Assembly: GCA_003133745.1 (NCBI GenBank)
Contig: PKZD01000027.1
Coordinates: 8,188 to 53,297 of the forward strand
Reading direction: 5' to 3'
Origin: Candidatus Tyrphobacter aquilonaris
GTDB lineage: Bacteria; Vulcanimicrobiota; Vulcanimicrobiia; Vulcanimicrobiales; Vulcanimicrobiaceae
Length of the DNA: 45,110 nt
In this document: piece after piece, positions 7,667 to 15,863 of the stretch
Position numbering within the stretch: the stretch's first letter is position 1
Layout: every line of letters begins with the position of its first letter
Made by a program: the position numbers and the translations under genes
Notes under the pieces: model-generated
What the model was told of the DNA's origin: nothing
Seen by the model: the letters and a program-made list of their open reading frames with translations, nothing else
Databases searched by the model: none

Positions 7667-8859
7667 CCTTTGAAGTTCGGAAGTGCTTGCGCGATCGCGT
7701 CGAGAGCCCAGTCGATGTCCTCGATCGAGGCCGCGTACGAGAAGCGCAGATATCCGTTCCCGGCCTTTCCGAAGGCGGAGCCGCCGGTGCACGCGACGCC
7801 GGCTTCATCGAGGAGAAAGCGCGCGAGCGCGCGATCGTCTTTCGTGATCCGCGACACGTTGGGGAAGGCATAAAAGGCGCCCTCGGGCAGCGTGCACGAA
7901 AGGCCGGGGATTTTGTTCAAGCCGGCGACGATGCGGTCGCGGCGTTTGTGAAAGGTTGCATTCATCTCGCGCACCGGAGCGTCGGGTCCGCGGAGCGCGG
8001 CGATTCCCGCCTGCTGCACGAACGATGCGACGCAACTGAACGTGTTGTTGTTGAAGAGCGTAACGACTTCGGCAAGCGCCTCGGGCATCAGTGCGTAGCC
8101 CAGGCGCCAGCCGGTCATCGCGTAGGCTTTCGAGAAGCCGTCGACGACGATCGTGCGTTCCCGCATGCCCGGCAGCGCGGCAATCGAAACGTACACGCCC
8201 TCCGTATAGAAGTTGCGGCTATAGATCTCGTCCGCGAGGACGAGGAAATCGTGGCGTTGCGCGAGCGCGGCAATCCGTTCGAGGTCTTCGGGCAGGAGCA
8301 CTCCGCCGGTCGGATTGTGCGGCGAGTTGATGACGAGCAGTTTCGTGCGGTCCGAGACGCACCGCTCCAACTCGTCGAGATCCATGCGCCAACCGCGCTC
8401 CTCGCGCAACGGGATCGCGGTCACCTTCGCTTCCAGGTAGCTCGCCGCACTGGCGTACGCGGGATAGGCGGGGTCGAAGTAGACGAACTCGTCGCCCGGA
8501 TCGAGCAGCGAGCAGAGCGTGTTCCAGATGACCGGTTTGGCACCGGGACTGATGACGACGTTCTCGGGCGTGTACCCCGGCTCGATGTTCCGGAACGCAC
8601 CGGCGTACTCTGCGATCGTGGCGCGGAGGTCGGCCATTCCGGCCGAGGGCGTGTAGTGCGTGTAGCCGGCGTAGAGCGCCTCGACGGCTGCCTGCTTGAT
8701 GTGCTCCGGGGTATCGAAATCGGGCTCGCCGATCTCCATGTGGACCACTCGCCGACCCTGCGCCTCGAGCGCGCGGGCCCGCGCTAGCACTTGGAAAGCG
8801 TTCTCGGCTCCCAGCCGCGCGACCGCGGCGGCGACCCGGTTTTCGGTGGCCGCAAGCAT
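7663..8859 (-). CDS. PLP-dependent class I aminotransferase (aspartate aminotransferase-like)
   Basis: A 398-residue fold type I PLP enzyme. HMEIGEPDFDTPEH is the N-terminal substrate segment, NSPHNPTGGVL carries the cofactor-binding Asn, LADEIYS the Asp/Tyr pair, and DGFSKAYAMTGWRLGY the Schiff-base lysine (SKAYAMTGWRLGY is typical of subgroup Ib aspartate/prephenate aminotransferases). GGSAFG and GYLRFSYA near the end contain the carboxylate-binding Arg. The N-terminal 20 residues are a little longer than usual. It is first in a three-gene minus-strand operon. The exact amino donor cannot be decided from motifs. Confidence 0.9.
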   Translation of the reverse strand: MLAATENRVAAAVARLGAENAFQVLARARALEAQGRRVVHMEIGEPDFDTPEHIKQAAVEALYAGYTHYTPSAGMADLRATIAEYAGAFRNIEPGYTPENVVISPGAKPVIWNTLCSLLDPGDEFVYFDPAYPAYASAASYLEAKVTAIPLREERGWRMDLDELERCVSDRTKLLVINSPHNPTGGVLLPEDLERIAALAQRHDFLVLADEIYSRNFYTEGVYVSIAALPGMRERTIVVDGFSKAYAMTGWRLGYALMPEALAEVVTLFNNNTFSCVASFVQQAGIAALRGPDAPVREMNATFHKRRDRIVAGLNKIPGLSCTLPEGAFYAFPNVSRITKDDRALARFLLDEAGVACTGGSAFGKAGNGYLRFSYAASIEDIDWALDAIAQALPNFKG

Positions 8860-8944
8860 CTAATGGTCCCTCTCATAGTGACTAAAGCAGTAGAAAATCA
8901 TCAAGGGGGCCTGCCTGGCACGGCGAACCAAACATGCCCTACCT
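8860..8944. promoter_or_regulatory. Divergent intergenic region, aminotransferase / DUF11 module
   Basis: This 85-base gap is one of only two sizeable non-coding gaps in the window and must hold the promoters of two divergent operons. On the minus strand a weak sigma70-like pair TTGATG (8904-8899), 18 bases, CACTAT (8880-8875) can be drawn. It would put the transcript start at about 8868, inside the GAGAGGG Shine-Dalgarno-like run before ATG 8859, so it is doubtful. No convincing promoter or ribosome-binding site was seen for the plus-strand ATG at 8945. Confidence 0.35.
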
Positions 8945-11900
8945 ATGCGGACCCTGTCGGAAGTATTCACGCCGGGCGCGCCGACGTTGCCTGAAGGTCT
9001 CAGAACGCTCGTGGTTTCTCCCGAGCGCGAGTTAGAACCTGGGATGACGGTTCGCGCCGGGTTCACGTTCCGCAACAACGGCGGGGCGCCGGCAACCGGC
9101 GTCCGCGTGCGATTCAATCTTCCCGACGGGCTCGTGTACTTGGTCGGAACCGGCCGGCTCGATGGTGCGGACCTCGATGACGAGTTGGGGAACTCACCGC
9201 TGCTCGGTCGCAACGGCGCGCACATCGGCGATGTCGCGCCCGGCGAAGAGCGCCGCATCGAGGTCGCCTACAGCGTCGTCGGCGCGATCGAGAACGGCAC
9301 GACGATCGAGCTCCAAGCGGCCGTCGCTTCGTTTGAAGTGCAGCCGGTCGGCTCCAACGTCGTTCGGCTCATCGCGCGCAGCCGGCCGCAACTGCTCAAT
9401 GCGCTGACCGGCATCACGATCGAGACGCGGCGCGATCCCGCTCCGGGCTGCGAAGCCGAGATCACGGTGCGCGTGCACAACGCCGGCGAGTCGAGCGCGC
9501 ACGACGTCGTCGTCGTCGCCCCGATTCCGGAGCACACGTCGTACGTCCCAGGATCGGCGCGCGTGAACGGGCGAGAGATCGAGCGCGATTTGGGATGCGG
9601 ATACGATCGCGTCTACGCGCCGATCGTCGCGTCCGTGCTCTCCGCGAGCGCGAGCGCGATGCTCGTCTACCGCGTCCGCGTCGATTCCCCGCTTGCCGAC
9701 GGCACGCGCATCATTGCAAACGCGCAGATCGCGTCGCAGGAAACGCCGGCGTTTTCGCTCGAACCCGCGGCGCTCGTCGTGCGCGCGGCGCCCGATTTTG
9801 GGGACGACCGCACGTCGTTCTCCATCGAGCCGGCGACGCAAGTGCATCCGGGCGAGCGCATCGTGCTCACCTTCGTTGCGTGCAACGCGGGCACGGCGGC
9901 TGCCGAAGCGGTCACGCTTTCGATTGAACTTCCCGACGCGCTCATCGCGGTGCGCGGCGCCGCGCGGATCGACGGCAGGCCGACGCGCGAGCGGCGCGTC
10001 GATCAACTCTCCTTCGATCTCGGACGCGTTGAAGGCGGCGAGCGAGTCGAGTTGCGCAGTGAGGCGATCGTCGTCGCACCGCTGCCCGACGGAACGTCGC
10101 TGCCGGTCTATGCGACGCTCGCATGGCAGCCATCGCAGGGTGATGCCGTGCGACGCTTCGAGCGCAGCGTGCTCGTTCGTTCGGAACCCGCGCTCGTACG
10201 GCGCCGCAACACGATCGCCCGTAGCGGCGAAGAGGTCGTGCGCCCCGGACAAGAAATCGAGGCGACGATCTCGATTGCGAACGACGGCAGCGCGCCCGCG
10301 CTCGATTCGTCGCTGCAACTCCGCGTCGATCCCGCGCTCGAGGACATCAGAATATCCGAGCGTGGCACGCGCATTCCCATGGACGCCTTTGCCGCAGATC
10401 TCGGCGCGATCGACCCGTATGCCTATCGCCGCATCACGCTGCAAGCGCGCGTCCGGACGCCGTACGCCGACCGCAGCGAGATCGTCGTGGGCGCAAGCTT
10501 GATGACGCGCGAACTCGGCGAGACGCAACTCGGAGAAACGAGTTGGCGCGTCGATTCACACCCGGCATTTTCGACCGGCAGTTCGCGGATGGAGCTTTCG
10601 ACGGGCGCACTGCTTCGCCCGAATCAACTGGCCGAGGTCGTCGTCTACGTCTTGAACATCGGCAGCGACGTATCGCGCAACGTCCGCGTGCGGCTGCTCG
10701 TCTCACCCGAGGCGCGCTTCGAGAGCGTCGAGGGCGCGACGCGCGAGCGCTCGTCGATTCTCTTTGGCGAGATCGCGCCGGGCGCGGGGGCGCAGGCCCG
10801 TCTCGGACTCCGCCTGCTGCGCAGCGTGCCGAAGGAGCATCCGCTCACCGTCGACGCGGTGCTCACCGCCGATTCGATGCTGCCCGTTCCGCTCGAGCGA
10901 CTGACGATCGTGACCACCGCGACGCCGGATTTCTCGGTGGGAACCTTCCGCAGCAATCCGAGCGACGCGGCCGATCTCGGCGAGACGGTCGAGTGGGCGT
11001 TGCATCTCCGTAACGGCGGCGACGGACCCGCGCGTCAAGTCCAGATTCGCGTCGCGCAGCCGACCTCGCTCATCTACGTTCCGAACTCGACGACCGTGAA
11101 CGACGTTCCGATCCGCGACGTCGGCGCGCTCGGCCCATTCGCAAGCGATCGCGGCATCATGCTCAACGAGTTCGACCCGGGCGTTGAAGCGACGGTTCGG
11201 TGGCGCGACGTCGTGCACAACCAGTTACCCGCGGGCGAGGCGATCGTACGCGTCGCGCACGTCACGTACGACGGCGAGCGTTACGACGAGATCGCTTCGG
11301 ATGAACTGAAAGTGCGAGCAGCACCGGTCTTCGCCAACGCAATCCCCGGCTTGCAGTTCGGCCTCGAGGGCCTCGTCGGTCCGACGACCGACGCGGGAAC
11401 GCGCGAAGATCGCTACGTCGACCTCGCGGCGGCTTCGGCTAACGGCGAGAACGGTGCGTCGCACTACGCATACGGCAACGGCCACGCCGCCGAGACAGGG
11501 CACGCGGGAACCGTGCACGGGTTCAGCAACGAGTGGCTCGCGCGCACGCTGCGCTTCCTCGAGGAGGCGCGCTTCGGGGGCCTGGTAACGCATCTGTTCG
11601 CGCTGCGAGCGTTCCTACCGGAGGCATTGGGCGACGGTCACGCATCGATCGCGCCGGTTGCCGAAGCATTGCGCGAAGAACTCGACCGGCTCTTCATCAA
11701 GCTTCGCCTTCCGAGTTACGCGATCGCCCCGCGCGACGTCGAGACGCCGTCATCGCGCGCGACGGTCGAGCATCTCCTGCACGACTGCGCAGCCGCACAC
11801 GGCATGCCCGCCGATCCGCCGGGTGCGGCCGTGATCATGCGCGGCGGCTACGATCCTGCCGAACTGCACGAGTTGGGCGAGCGCCTGCGCGGCGCCGGGC

Positions 11901-12115
11901 TTGCGACGGCGCTTCCGTGGGCGGCGCTCGCGCGTCTCCTACCGGATTCGACGCCGCAAGCGCAGCACTATCGCGCGCTCCTCGTCGCTCGCCTCGATGC
12001 GCTCTGCGATGCCGAGTCGCCCGAGTTCGTCGAAGCGTTGCAGCATCGCGCCGATAGCGCGCTCGACGGCGCGCTCGACGTCTTCACCACTTCACTTCGT
12101 GCCGCGGTGCCGTAG
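8945..12115 (+). CDS. Large protein with six DUF11-like repeats and a helical C-terminal domain
   Basis: A 1056-residue protein. Six tandem units of about 125-130 residues cover roughly residues 20-800. Each has the pattern PG..V.....V.N.G...A..V.V....P....Y.PGSA/T.V.. and ends in a P-x-F/L junction (RSRPQL, RAAPDF, RSEPAL, DSHPAF, TATPDF, RAAPVF). This is the Ig-like, all-beta architecture of DUF11/conserved-repeat domains. A Gly/His/Asn-rich linker (about 805-855) leads to a 200-residue helical domain, paralogous to the whole protein at 12578. No signal peptide, TM or sorting signal is visible from ATG 8945, odd for a family usually on the cell surface. Start choice is weak because no clear Shine-Dalgarno precedes it. 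Function unknown; it heads a four-gene module. Confidence 0.85.
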   Translation: MRTLSEVFTPGAPTLPEGLRTLVVSPERELEPGMTVRAGFTFRNNGGAPATGVRVRFNLPDGLVYLVGTGRLDGADLDDELGNSPLLGRNGAHIGDVAPGEERRIEVAYSVVGAIENGTTIELQAAVASFEVQPVGSNVVRLIARSRPQLLNALTGITIETRRDPAPGCEAEITVRVHNAGESSAHDVVVVAPIPEHTSYVPGSARVNGREIERDLGCGYDRVYAPIVASVLSASASAMLVYRVRVDSPLADGTRIIANAQIASQETPAFSLEPAALVVRAAPDFGDDRTSFSIEPATQVHPGERIVLTFVACNAGTAAAEAVTLSIELPDALIAVRGAARIDGRPTRERRVDQLSFDLGRVEGGERVELRSEAIVVAPLPDGTSLPVYATLAWQPSQGDAVRRFERSVLVRSEPALVRRRNTIARSGEEVVRPGQEIEATISIANDGSAPALDSSLQLRVDPALEDIRISERGTRIPMDAFAADLGAIDPYAYRRITLQARVRTPYADRSEIVVGASLMTRELGETQLGETSWRVDSHPAFSTGSSRMELSTGALLRPNQLAEVVVYVLNIGSDVSRNVRVRLLVSPEARFESVEGATRERSSILFGEIAPGAGAQARLGLRLLRSVPKEHPLTVDAVLTADSMLPVPLERLTIVTTATPDFSVGTFRSNPSDAADLGETVEWALHLRNGGDGPARQVQIRVAQPTSLIYVPNSTTVNDVPIRDVGALGPFASDRGIMLNEFDPGVEATVRWRDVVHNQLPAGEAIVRVAHVTYDGERYDEIASDELKVRAAPVFANAIPGLQFGLEGLVGPTTDAGTREDRYVDLAAASANGENGASHYAYGNGHAAETGHAGTVHGFSNEWLARTLRFLEEARFGGLVTHLFALRAFLPEALGDGHASIAPVAEALREELDRLFIKLRLPSYAIAPRDVETPSSRATVEHLLHDCAAAHGMPADPPGAAVIMRGGYDPAELHELGERLRGAGLATALPWAALARLLPDSTPQAQHYRALLVARLDALCDAESPEFVEALQHRADSALDGALDVFTTSLRAAVP

Positions 12116-12125
12116 GAAGGCTCCC

Positions 12126-12131
12126 GGAGGG
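12126..12131 (+). promoter_or_regulatory. Strong Shine-Dalgarno for the 12138 gene
   Basis: GGAGGG ends six bases before ATG 12138. It is one of the few strong ribosome-binding sites in a window where most starts rely on stop/start overlap, and it fixes the start of the small membrane-anchored gene 22 bases after the large DUF11-repeat gene. Confidence 0.6.
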
Positions 12132-12137
12132 TAACCC

Positions 12138-12578
12138 ATGATTACGATTGCCATCGCCATTCTGTTCGTTCTCGGTATCGGGCTCGGATTGTACGCCGTC
12201 GTCGCGCCGCGTCGCGCGAGCGAGGGGCTCACGCTGCTCGACCAGGTCGAGAAAGAGCCGCTCCAAGCGACGACCGATTGGACGCACGAAGCGGGGCACG
12301 AGTTCGCCGGGCTTTCGGAATCGGCGCGATGCGATCTCGTCTTTGCGGTCGCAGCGCTGCGCGACGATCGCGCGCACCACTTGCTCGAGTTCGCCTTGCG
12401 CGATCCCAACGAAGCCGTCGCGCTCGCAGCTGCGCACGCGCTGGCCGGTTCGGGGCGCGCACCGACCGTCGAACGTTTTCTCGCGCAGCATCCGGGCGAC
12501 CGCGCGGAGCGCATCGTCTCGACGCTCTCCCTGCTCATCAAACCCGTCGAAGAAGAAGCCGTACCGGCAACGCGGTGA
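12138..12578 (+). CDS. Small membrane-anchored helical-repeat (HEAT-like) protein, first copy
   Basis: A 146-residue protein not recognised as a named family. Residues 4-24 (ITIAIAILFVLGIGLGLYAVV) form one TM helix followed by PRR, which predicts N-out/C-in orientation with a cytoplasmic body. The rest is Ala/Leu-rich paired helices (CDLVFAVAALRDDRAHHLLE, then PNEAVALAAAHALAGSG), the look of one or two HEAT-type repeats. It resembles the 13173 protein (TM anchor, then L...A.L.....I..LE.AL.D.....V..A...AL). It has its own strong ribosome-binding site, and its TGA overlaps the next ATG (TGATG). Probably an inner-membrane scaffold for the neighbouring helical-domain proteins (inference). Confidence 0.75.
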   Translation: MITIAIAILFVLGIGLGLYAVVAPRRASEGLTLLDQVEKEPLQATTDWTHEAGHEFAGLSESARCDLVFAVAALRDDRAHHLLEFALRDPNEAVALAAAHALAGSGRAPTVERFLAQHPGDRAERIVSTLSLLIKPVEEEAVPATR

Positions 12579-13168
12579 TGGTGTGCGAGGCGCAGGAGAT
12601 GCTGCGCCGCGTTCGCCTGCTCGACGGCGCCCTCGGGAAGCGGCCGCTCTCGCACCTCCTCTCGTTATGCGTGCTCGTTCCGGCAGCCGCCCCACTGCGC
12701 GAGCGGATCGAGCGGTTGTTCGTGCGCATGCCGCCCGTCATCGATGCCGCCGATCTCGAGACGACGACGGAACGCGAAGCCGTGATCGCCGGCGCGGGCG
12801 CAGCGCTCGCTCCCGACGAGTCGGCGGGAGCAAACGGAGGAGCGGAGATCGTGCGCGTCGCCGGCCTCGTCGATGCGGAGCGCGTGCACGCACTCGTCAC
12901 GGAACTTCGCGCCTCGCCGCTCGGCTCGGCGATCCCATGGATACTCTGCGCGGAACTGCTCGGAACCTCGATCGAATATCGCGGCGCGAGTTCGGTGGTG
13001 CTGGAGACGTACCGCCGGCATCTCCTCGAACGCCTCGTTTCATTTGCGGATCAATCGCCGCAGATCTTTCGCCGGTGGCTTGCCGCCGGGGAGGAACGTG
13101 ACCTGGACGCGCGGCTCGCCGTCGTGCTCGATGCACTGCGCGGCGCCGCCGCGCTCGCGACGGCATAG
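12578..13168 (+). CDS. Stand-alone copy of the helical domain found at the end of the DUF11-repeat protein
   Basis: A 196-residue, mainly alpha-helical protein from ATG 12578 (overlapping the previous TGA). It has no signal peptide or TM. It aligns end to end with the last 200 residues of the 8945 protein: RERIERLFVR with REELDRLFIK, DLETTTER with DVETPSSR, then GLVDAERVHALVTELR with GYDPAELHELGERLR. The alignment continues with LGSAIPWILCAELL against LATALPWAALARLL, and YRRHLLERL against YRALLVARL. The two are therefore duplicates, one fused to beta repeats and one free. No catalytic signature is apparent. A protein-protein interaction role, perhaps hetero-dimerising with the fused copy, is inference. 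Confidence 0.78.
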   Translation: MVCEAQEMLRRVRLLDGALGKRPLSHLLSLCVLVPAAAPLRERIERLFVRMPPVIDAADLETTTEREAVIAGAGAALAPDESAGANGGAEIVRVAGLVDAERVHALVTELRASPLGSAIPWILCAELLGTSIEYRGASSVVLETYRRHLLERLVSFADQSPQIFRRWLAAGEERDLDARLAVVLDALRGAAALATA

Positions 13169-13172
13169 GCCC

Positions 13173-13493
13173 ATGCCGCTGATCGGCATTCTCATCGTGC
13201 TCTTGCTCGCGCTTGCGGTCTACGTGCGCGCGACGAACCGTCCGATCGCGATCGAATCCTCCAACGCCATCCCGTTACGGCCGCCCGAACTCACCTGGAC
13301 GAGACGCGTCGTCGGCGACGTGCCGACGCCCGATGCGCGTGAGCGGCTCGCGATCGTGAGCCGTCTCGCGTTGCTCGCCAATGCCTGGAGCATCGAAATA
13401 CTAGAGGAAGCGTTGGGCGACGAGTACGATGCGACGGTGCGCGATGCGATCTGGCGCGCGCTGCTCGCTATCCGCGCTTCTGAAAATACTTGA
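13173..13493 (+). CDS. Small membrane-anchored helical protein, second copy
   Basis: A 106-residue protein from ATG 13173, four bases after the previous stop. Residues 2-18 (PLIGILIVLLLALAVYV) are a TM anchor followed by RATNR. The soluble part carries one helical pair, RLAIVSRLALLANAWSIEILEEALGD, then a second DATVRDAIWRALLAIR. This matches the shape and spacing of the 12138 protein but is shorter by one helical unit. Its last 26 bases overlap the end of the convergent pbp2 gene. The ORF track version starting at 12873 is a frame extension into the preceding gene. Function unknown. Confidence 0.72.
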   Translation: MPLIGILIVLLLALAVYVRATNRPIAIESSNAIPLRPPELTWTRRVVGDVPTPDARERLAIVSRLALLANAWSIEILEEALGDEYDATVRDAIWRALLAIRASENT

Positions 13494-15327
13494 CCAAGAT
13501 TGCGCGCGCGATCGGCGCGGCAACTTGCGCGCCGTAACCGCCGCTGCGATCGACGAAGACGGCCATTGCAAACCGCGGATGGTCGCTCGGTGCCCAGCAG
13601 ATGAACCACGTCGTGTTCGGTCCATGTCCGCCCGCGGTTTCGACGGTACCGGTCTTGCCGGAAAACGGGAAGCCGGCGATTGCGAGCCCGTAAGCGGTTC
13701 CACCGGGATCGGTGACGCGTGCCATTCCCGCGCGCACCGCTTCGAGCGCTTCCTGCGTTGCGGGAATCTGACGGATGACGCGTGGTCGAAGCTCTGTTAC
13801 GAGCGTGCCGTTGGGCGCGCGGATCTCCGTGACGACGCGCGGGCTGTAAAGCGTCCCGCCGTTGATGACCGCCGACGCGATGTTGACCATCTGCAGCGGC
13901 GTCGCTTGCATCGCGCCCTGTCCGATGCCGAGGCTGCAGACGTCGCTCGGTTCGAGCGGAACGCCATACGTCTTTTCCATCCAAGCGTTGGTCGGCCAGT
14001 TTCCGTCGCCTTCGCCGGGCAAATCGATGCCGCTATCCTTTGCCAGGCCGAATAAGAGCGCCCATTTGCGCAAGCGCTCGTTGCCGAGGTACCACGAGAG
14101 GCGGTAGAAGTACCCGTCGCTCGAGGCGGCGAGCGCGGGCACGAACGTCGTGTCACCGAGGCCGCCGGCGGCGATGTCGCGAGCGAGATAGCCGCCGCAG
14201 TTCCACGCCCCGCTGTCGTAGACGACCTGACCCACGCCGATGACGCCTTCGGTGAGCGCCGCCGAACCGGTGACCATCTTGAACGTCGAGCCGGTCGGCG
14301 TTGCGGCGGCGATCGCACGGTCGAAGAGCGGTTCGAGCGGCGAGGTCAGATATGCCTCGACGTTCGCGGAGCGCTCCATCGCGAAATCGTTCGGGTCGAA
14401 GTTCGGAAAACTCGCGAGCGCGAGAATTTCTCCGGTGTACGGGTCCTCCGCGACGACCGCGCCGGAGAGCGCGCGCCCGCGACCCCAGGAGGCGAGACCG
14501 TTCGCAAGCGCTTCCTCGACGATGCGCTGCAAGCGCATGTCGATGGACGTGGTCAACGAATCGCCCGGCGACGCCGGCTTCTGTGGGAAGCGCGCGCCGC
14601 GCACGACCTGCCCGGACGCGTCTACCTCAATGCGCTCGCCGCCGGGCTGACCGCGCAGATACCCGTCGTATTGCGCCTCCAATCCGTCCTTGCCGATGAC
14701 GTCGTTCGGCGAGTAGCCGCGCGTGCGCAACTGCGTATACTCTTCCTGACTGATCTCACCGACGTAGCCGAGAATATGCGACCCGATGTCGCCGTTGGGA
14801 TAGTTGCGAATCGGCTGCGCCTCGAGATCGATGCCCGGAAGATCGGTCAATATCTCCGAGAGACGCGCAACGGTCGGCACCGGCAAGTTGACGGCGAGCA
14901 CGATCGGTCCGTACGGTTCGTTTGCCACGATCTGCGCGAACGAGGTGTAATCGATGCCGTGATGGTGGAAGAGCCGCTGCAGGAGCGTATCCTGCGATAC
15001 GCCGATCGTTTGCGAGATCACGGCGATCTCGCGGTCGAGATCGTCGATCTCGGACGGAATGAGTCCAACGACGAATGACGGCCGGCTGCGCGCGAGGACG
15101 TGGCCCGCGCGGTCGTAGATGATGCCTCGGGGAGCGGAGACTCGGATCAAGCGGATCTGATTCTCTTGCGCCGCGGCGCGATATCGCGCGCCGTCGACGA
15201 GTTGGAGGGCGATGAGCCGCACGATCAGGCAGAGCAGCGCCGCCGCCATTATCCCCGCGAAGACGAGGATGCGCAACGACGGGCGCTCCCACGCCTTCTT
15301 ACGACGTTGAGGATGCATCGCGCTCAT
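13468..15327 (-). CDS. mrdA: Penicillin-binding protein 2 (class B transpeptidase of the elongasome)
   Basis: A 619-residue class B PBP. ATG 15327 lies in the mreD stop (ATGA); the ORF track version to 15609 is a shadow extension. A Lys/Arg-rich cytoplasmic tail precedes one TM helix (ILVFAGIMAAALLCLIVRLIALQ). The pedestal begins at APRGIIYDRAGHVLARS, and the transpeptidase domain has the catalytic serine in GSTFK (about residue 347), SSD (about 400) as the SxN/D motif, and FSGKTGT (about 557). It cross-links peptidoglycan in lateral wall growth with MreC/MreD, encoded just upstream. RodA, often next, is absent: the strand switches. The C-terminus overlaps the 13173 gene tail to tail. Confidence 0.94.
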   Translation of the reverse strand: MSAMHPQRRKKAWERPSLRILVFAGIMAAALLCLIVRLIALQLVDGARYRAAAQENQIRLIRVSAPRGIIYDRAGHVLARSRPSFVVGLIPSEIDDLDREIAVISQTIGVSQDTLLQRLFHHHGIDYTSFAQIVANEPYGPIVLAVNLPVPTVARLSEILTDLPGIDLEAQPIRNYPNGDIGSHILGYVGEISQEEYTQLRTRGYSPNDVIGKDGLEAQYDGYLRGQPGGERIEVDASGQVVRGARFPQKPASPGDSLTTSIDMRLQRIVEEALANGLASWGRGRALSGAVVAEDPYTGEILALASFPNFDPNDFAMERSANVEAYLTSPLEPLFDRAIAAATPTGSTFKMVTGSAALTEGVIGVGQVVYDSGAWNCGGYLARDIAAGGLGDTTFVPALAASSDGYFYRLSWYLGNERLRKWALLFGLAKDSGIDLPGEGDGNWPTNAWMEKTYGVPLEPSDVCSLGIGQGAMQATPLQMVNIASAVINGGTLYSPRVVTEIRAPNGTLVTELRPRVIRQIPATQEALEAVRAGMARVTDPGGTAYGLAIAGFPFSGKTGTVETAGGHGPNTTWFICWAPSDHPRFAMAVFVDRSGGYGAQVAAPIARAILVKYFQKRG

Positions 15328-15863
15328 CGACGGCGTCTCGCGATCGCGCGGTGCTCGAAGCGCCGGGCCAAGAACATGACGACGGCGGCGACGGCCGCGT
15401 TGAGCGCGGCCGCAATGAGCGCCTCGTGGAAGTGCATCGCGCCCAATCCCGCCGGGAAACCCTCGATCTTCTTCACGATCCAGAAGATGAGCGCGCGCAC
15501 GAGCGTCGCGAGCGCGGTCACGATCATGAAGAACGGCATCGAGTCTTCGAAGAAACGGCGCGTCGGAAGCGATGCCAAGACCGCCGTGATCGTCGTCGCG
15601 ATCGTCCATGCGCCGCCGGGATCGAAGGCGAGCATGTCCTCACCGAGGCCCGCGAAAAAGCCGTAGAGCAGCGCACGGCCGAGGCCGGCTCGCATCGCGA
15701 ACCAGACGACCGCGACGAGGACGAGGCTCGGCTCGACGCCGCGGACGGCGGCGAAGTGCACGACCGTTCCCTGCGCGATGAGCGCTGCGACGAGCCACGC
15801 CGCGGCGCCCGATTGCGGTCCCGCGAGGCGCAGCGACGGCGCGCTACTTCGTGAGTACGACAA
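15324..15863 (-). CDS. mreD: Rod shape-determining protein MreD
   Basis: An integral membrane protein of about 179 residues. TTG 15863 is the proposed start, overlapping the end of mreC by 20 bases; the ORF track extension to 16025 lies in the mreC frame shadow. Around five hydrophobic segments are visible, including AAAWLVAALIAQGTVVHFAAV, SLVLVAVVWFAMRAGLGRALLYGFFAGLGEDML and a C-terminal LIAAALNAAVAAVVMFLA. GxxxGLxxD-like (GFFAGLGEDML) is characteristic of MreD. It belongs to the inner-membrane elongasome between MreC and PBP2. A CTG 36 bases further in is the only other early start seen. Confidence 0.82.
   Translation of the reverse strand: MSYSRSSAPSLRLAGPQSGAAAWLVAALIAQGTVVHFAAVRGVEPSLVLVAVVWFAMRAGLGRALLYGFFAGLGEDMLAFDPGGAWTIATTITAVLASLPTRRFFEDSMPFFMIVTALATLVRALIFWIVKKIEGFPAGLGAMHFHEALIAAALNAAVAAVVMFLARRFEHRAIARRRR

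Noticed and set aside
7687-8787. 366-residue plus-strand ORF opposite the aminotransferase
   Set aside because: Arg/Glu/Asp-rich antisense translation without domains; the aminotransferase on the minus strand is convincing.
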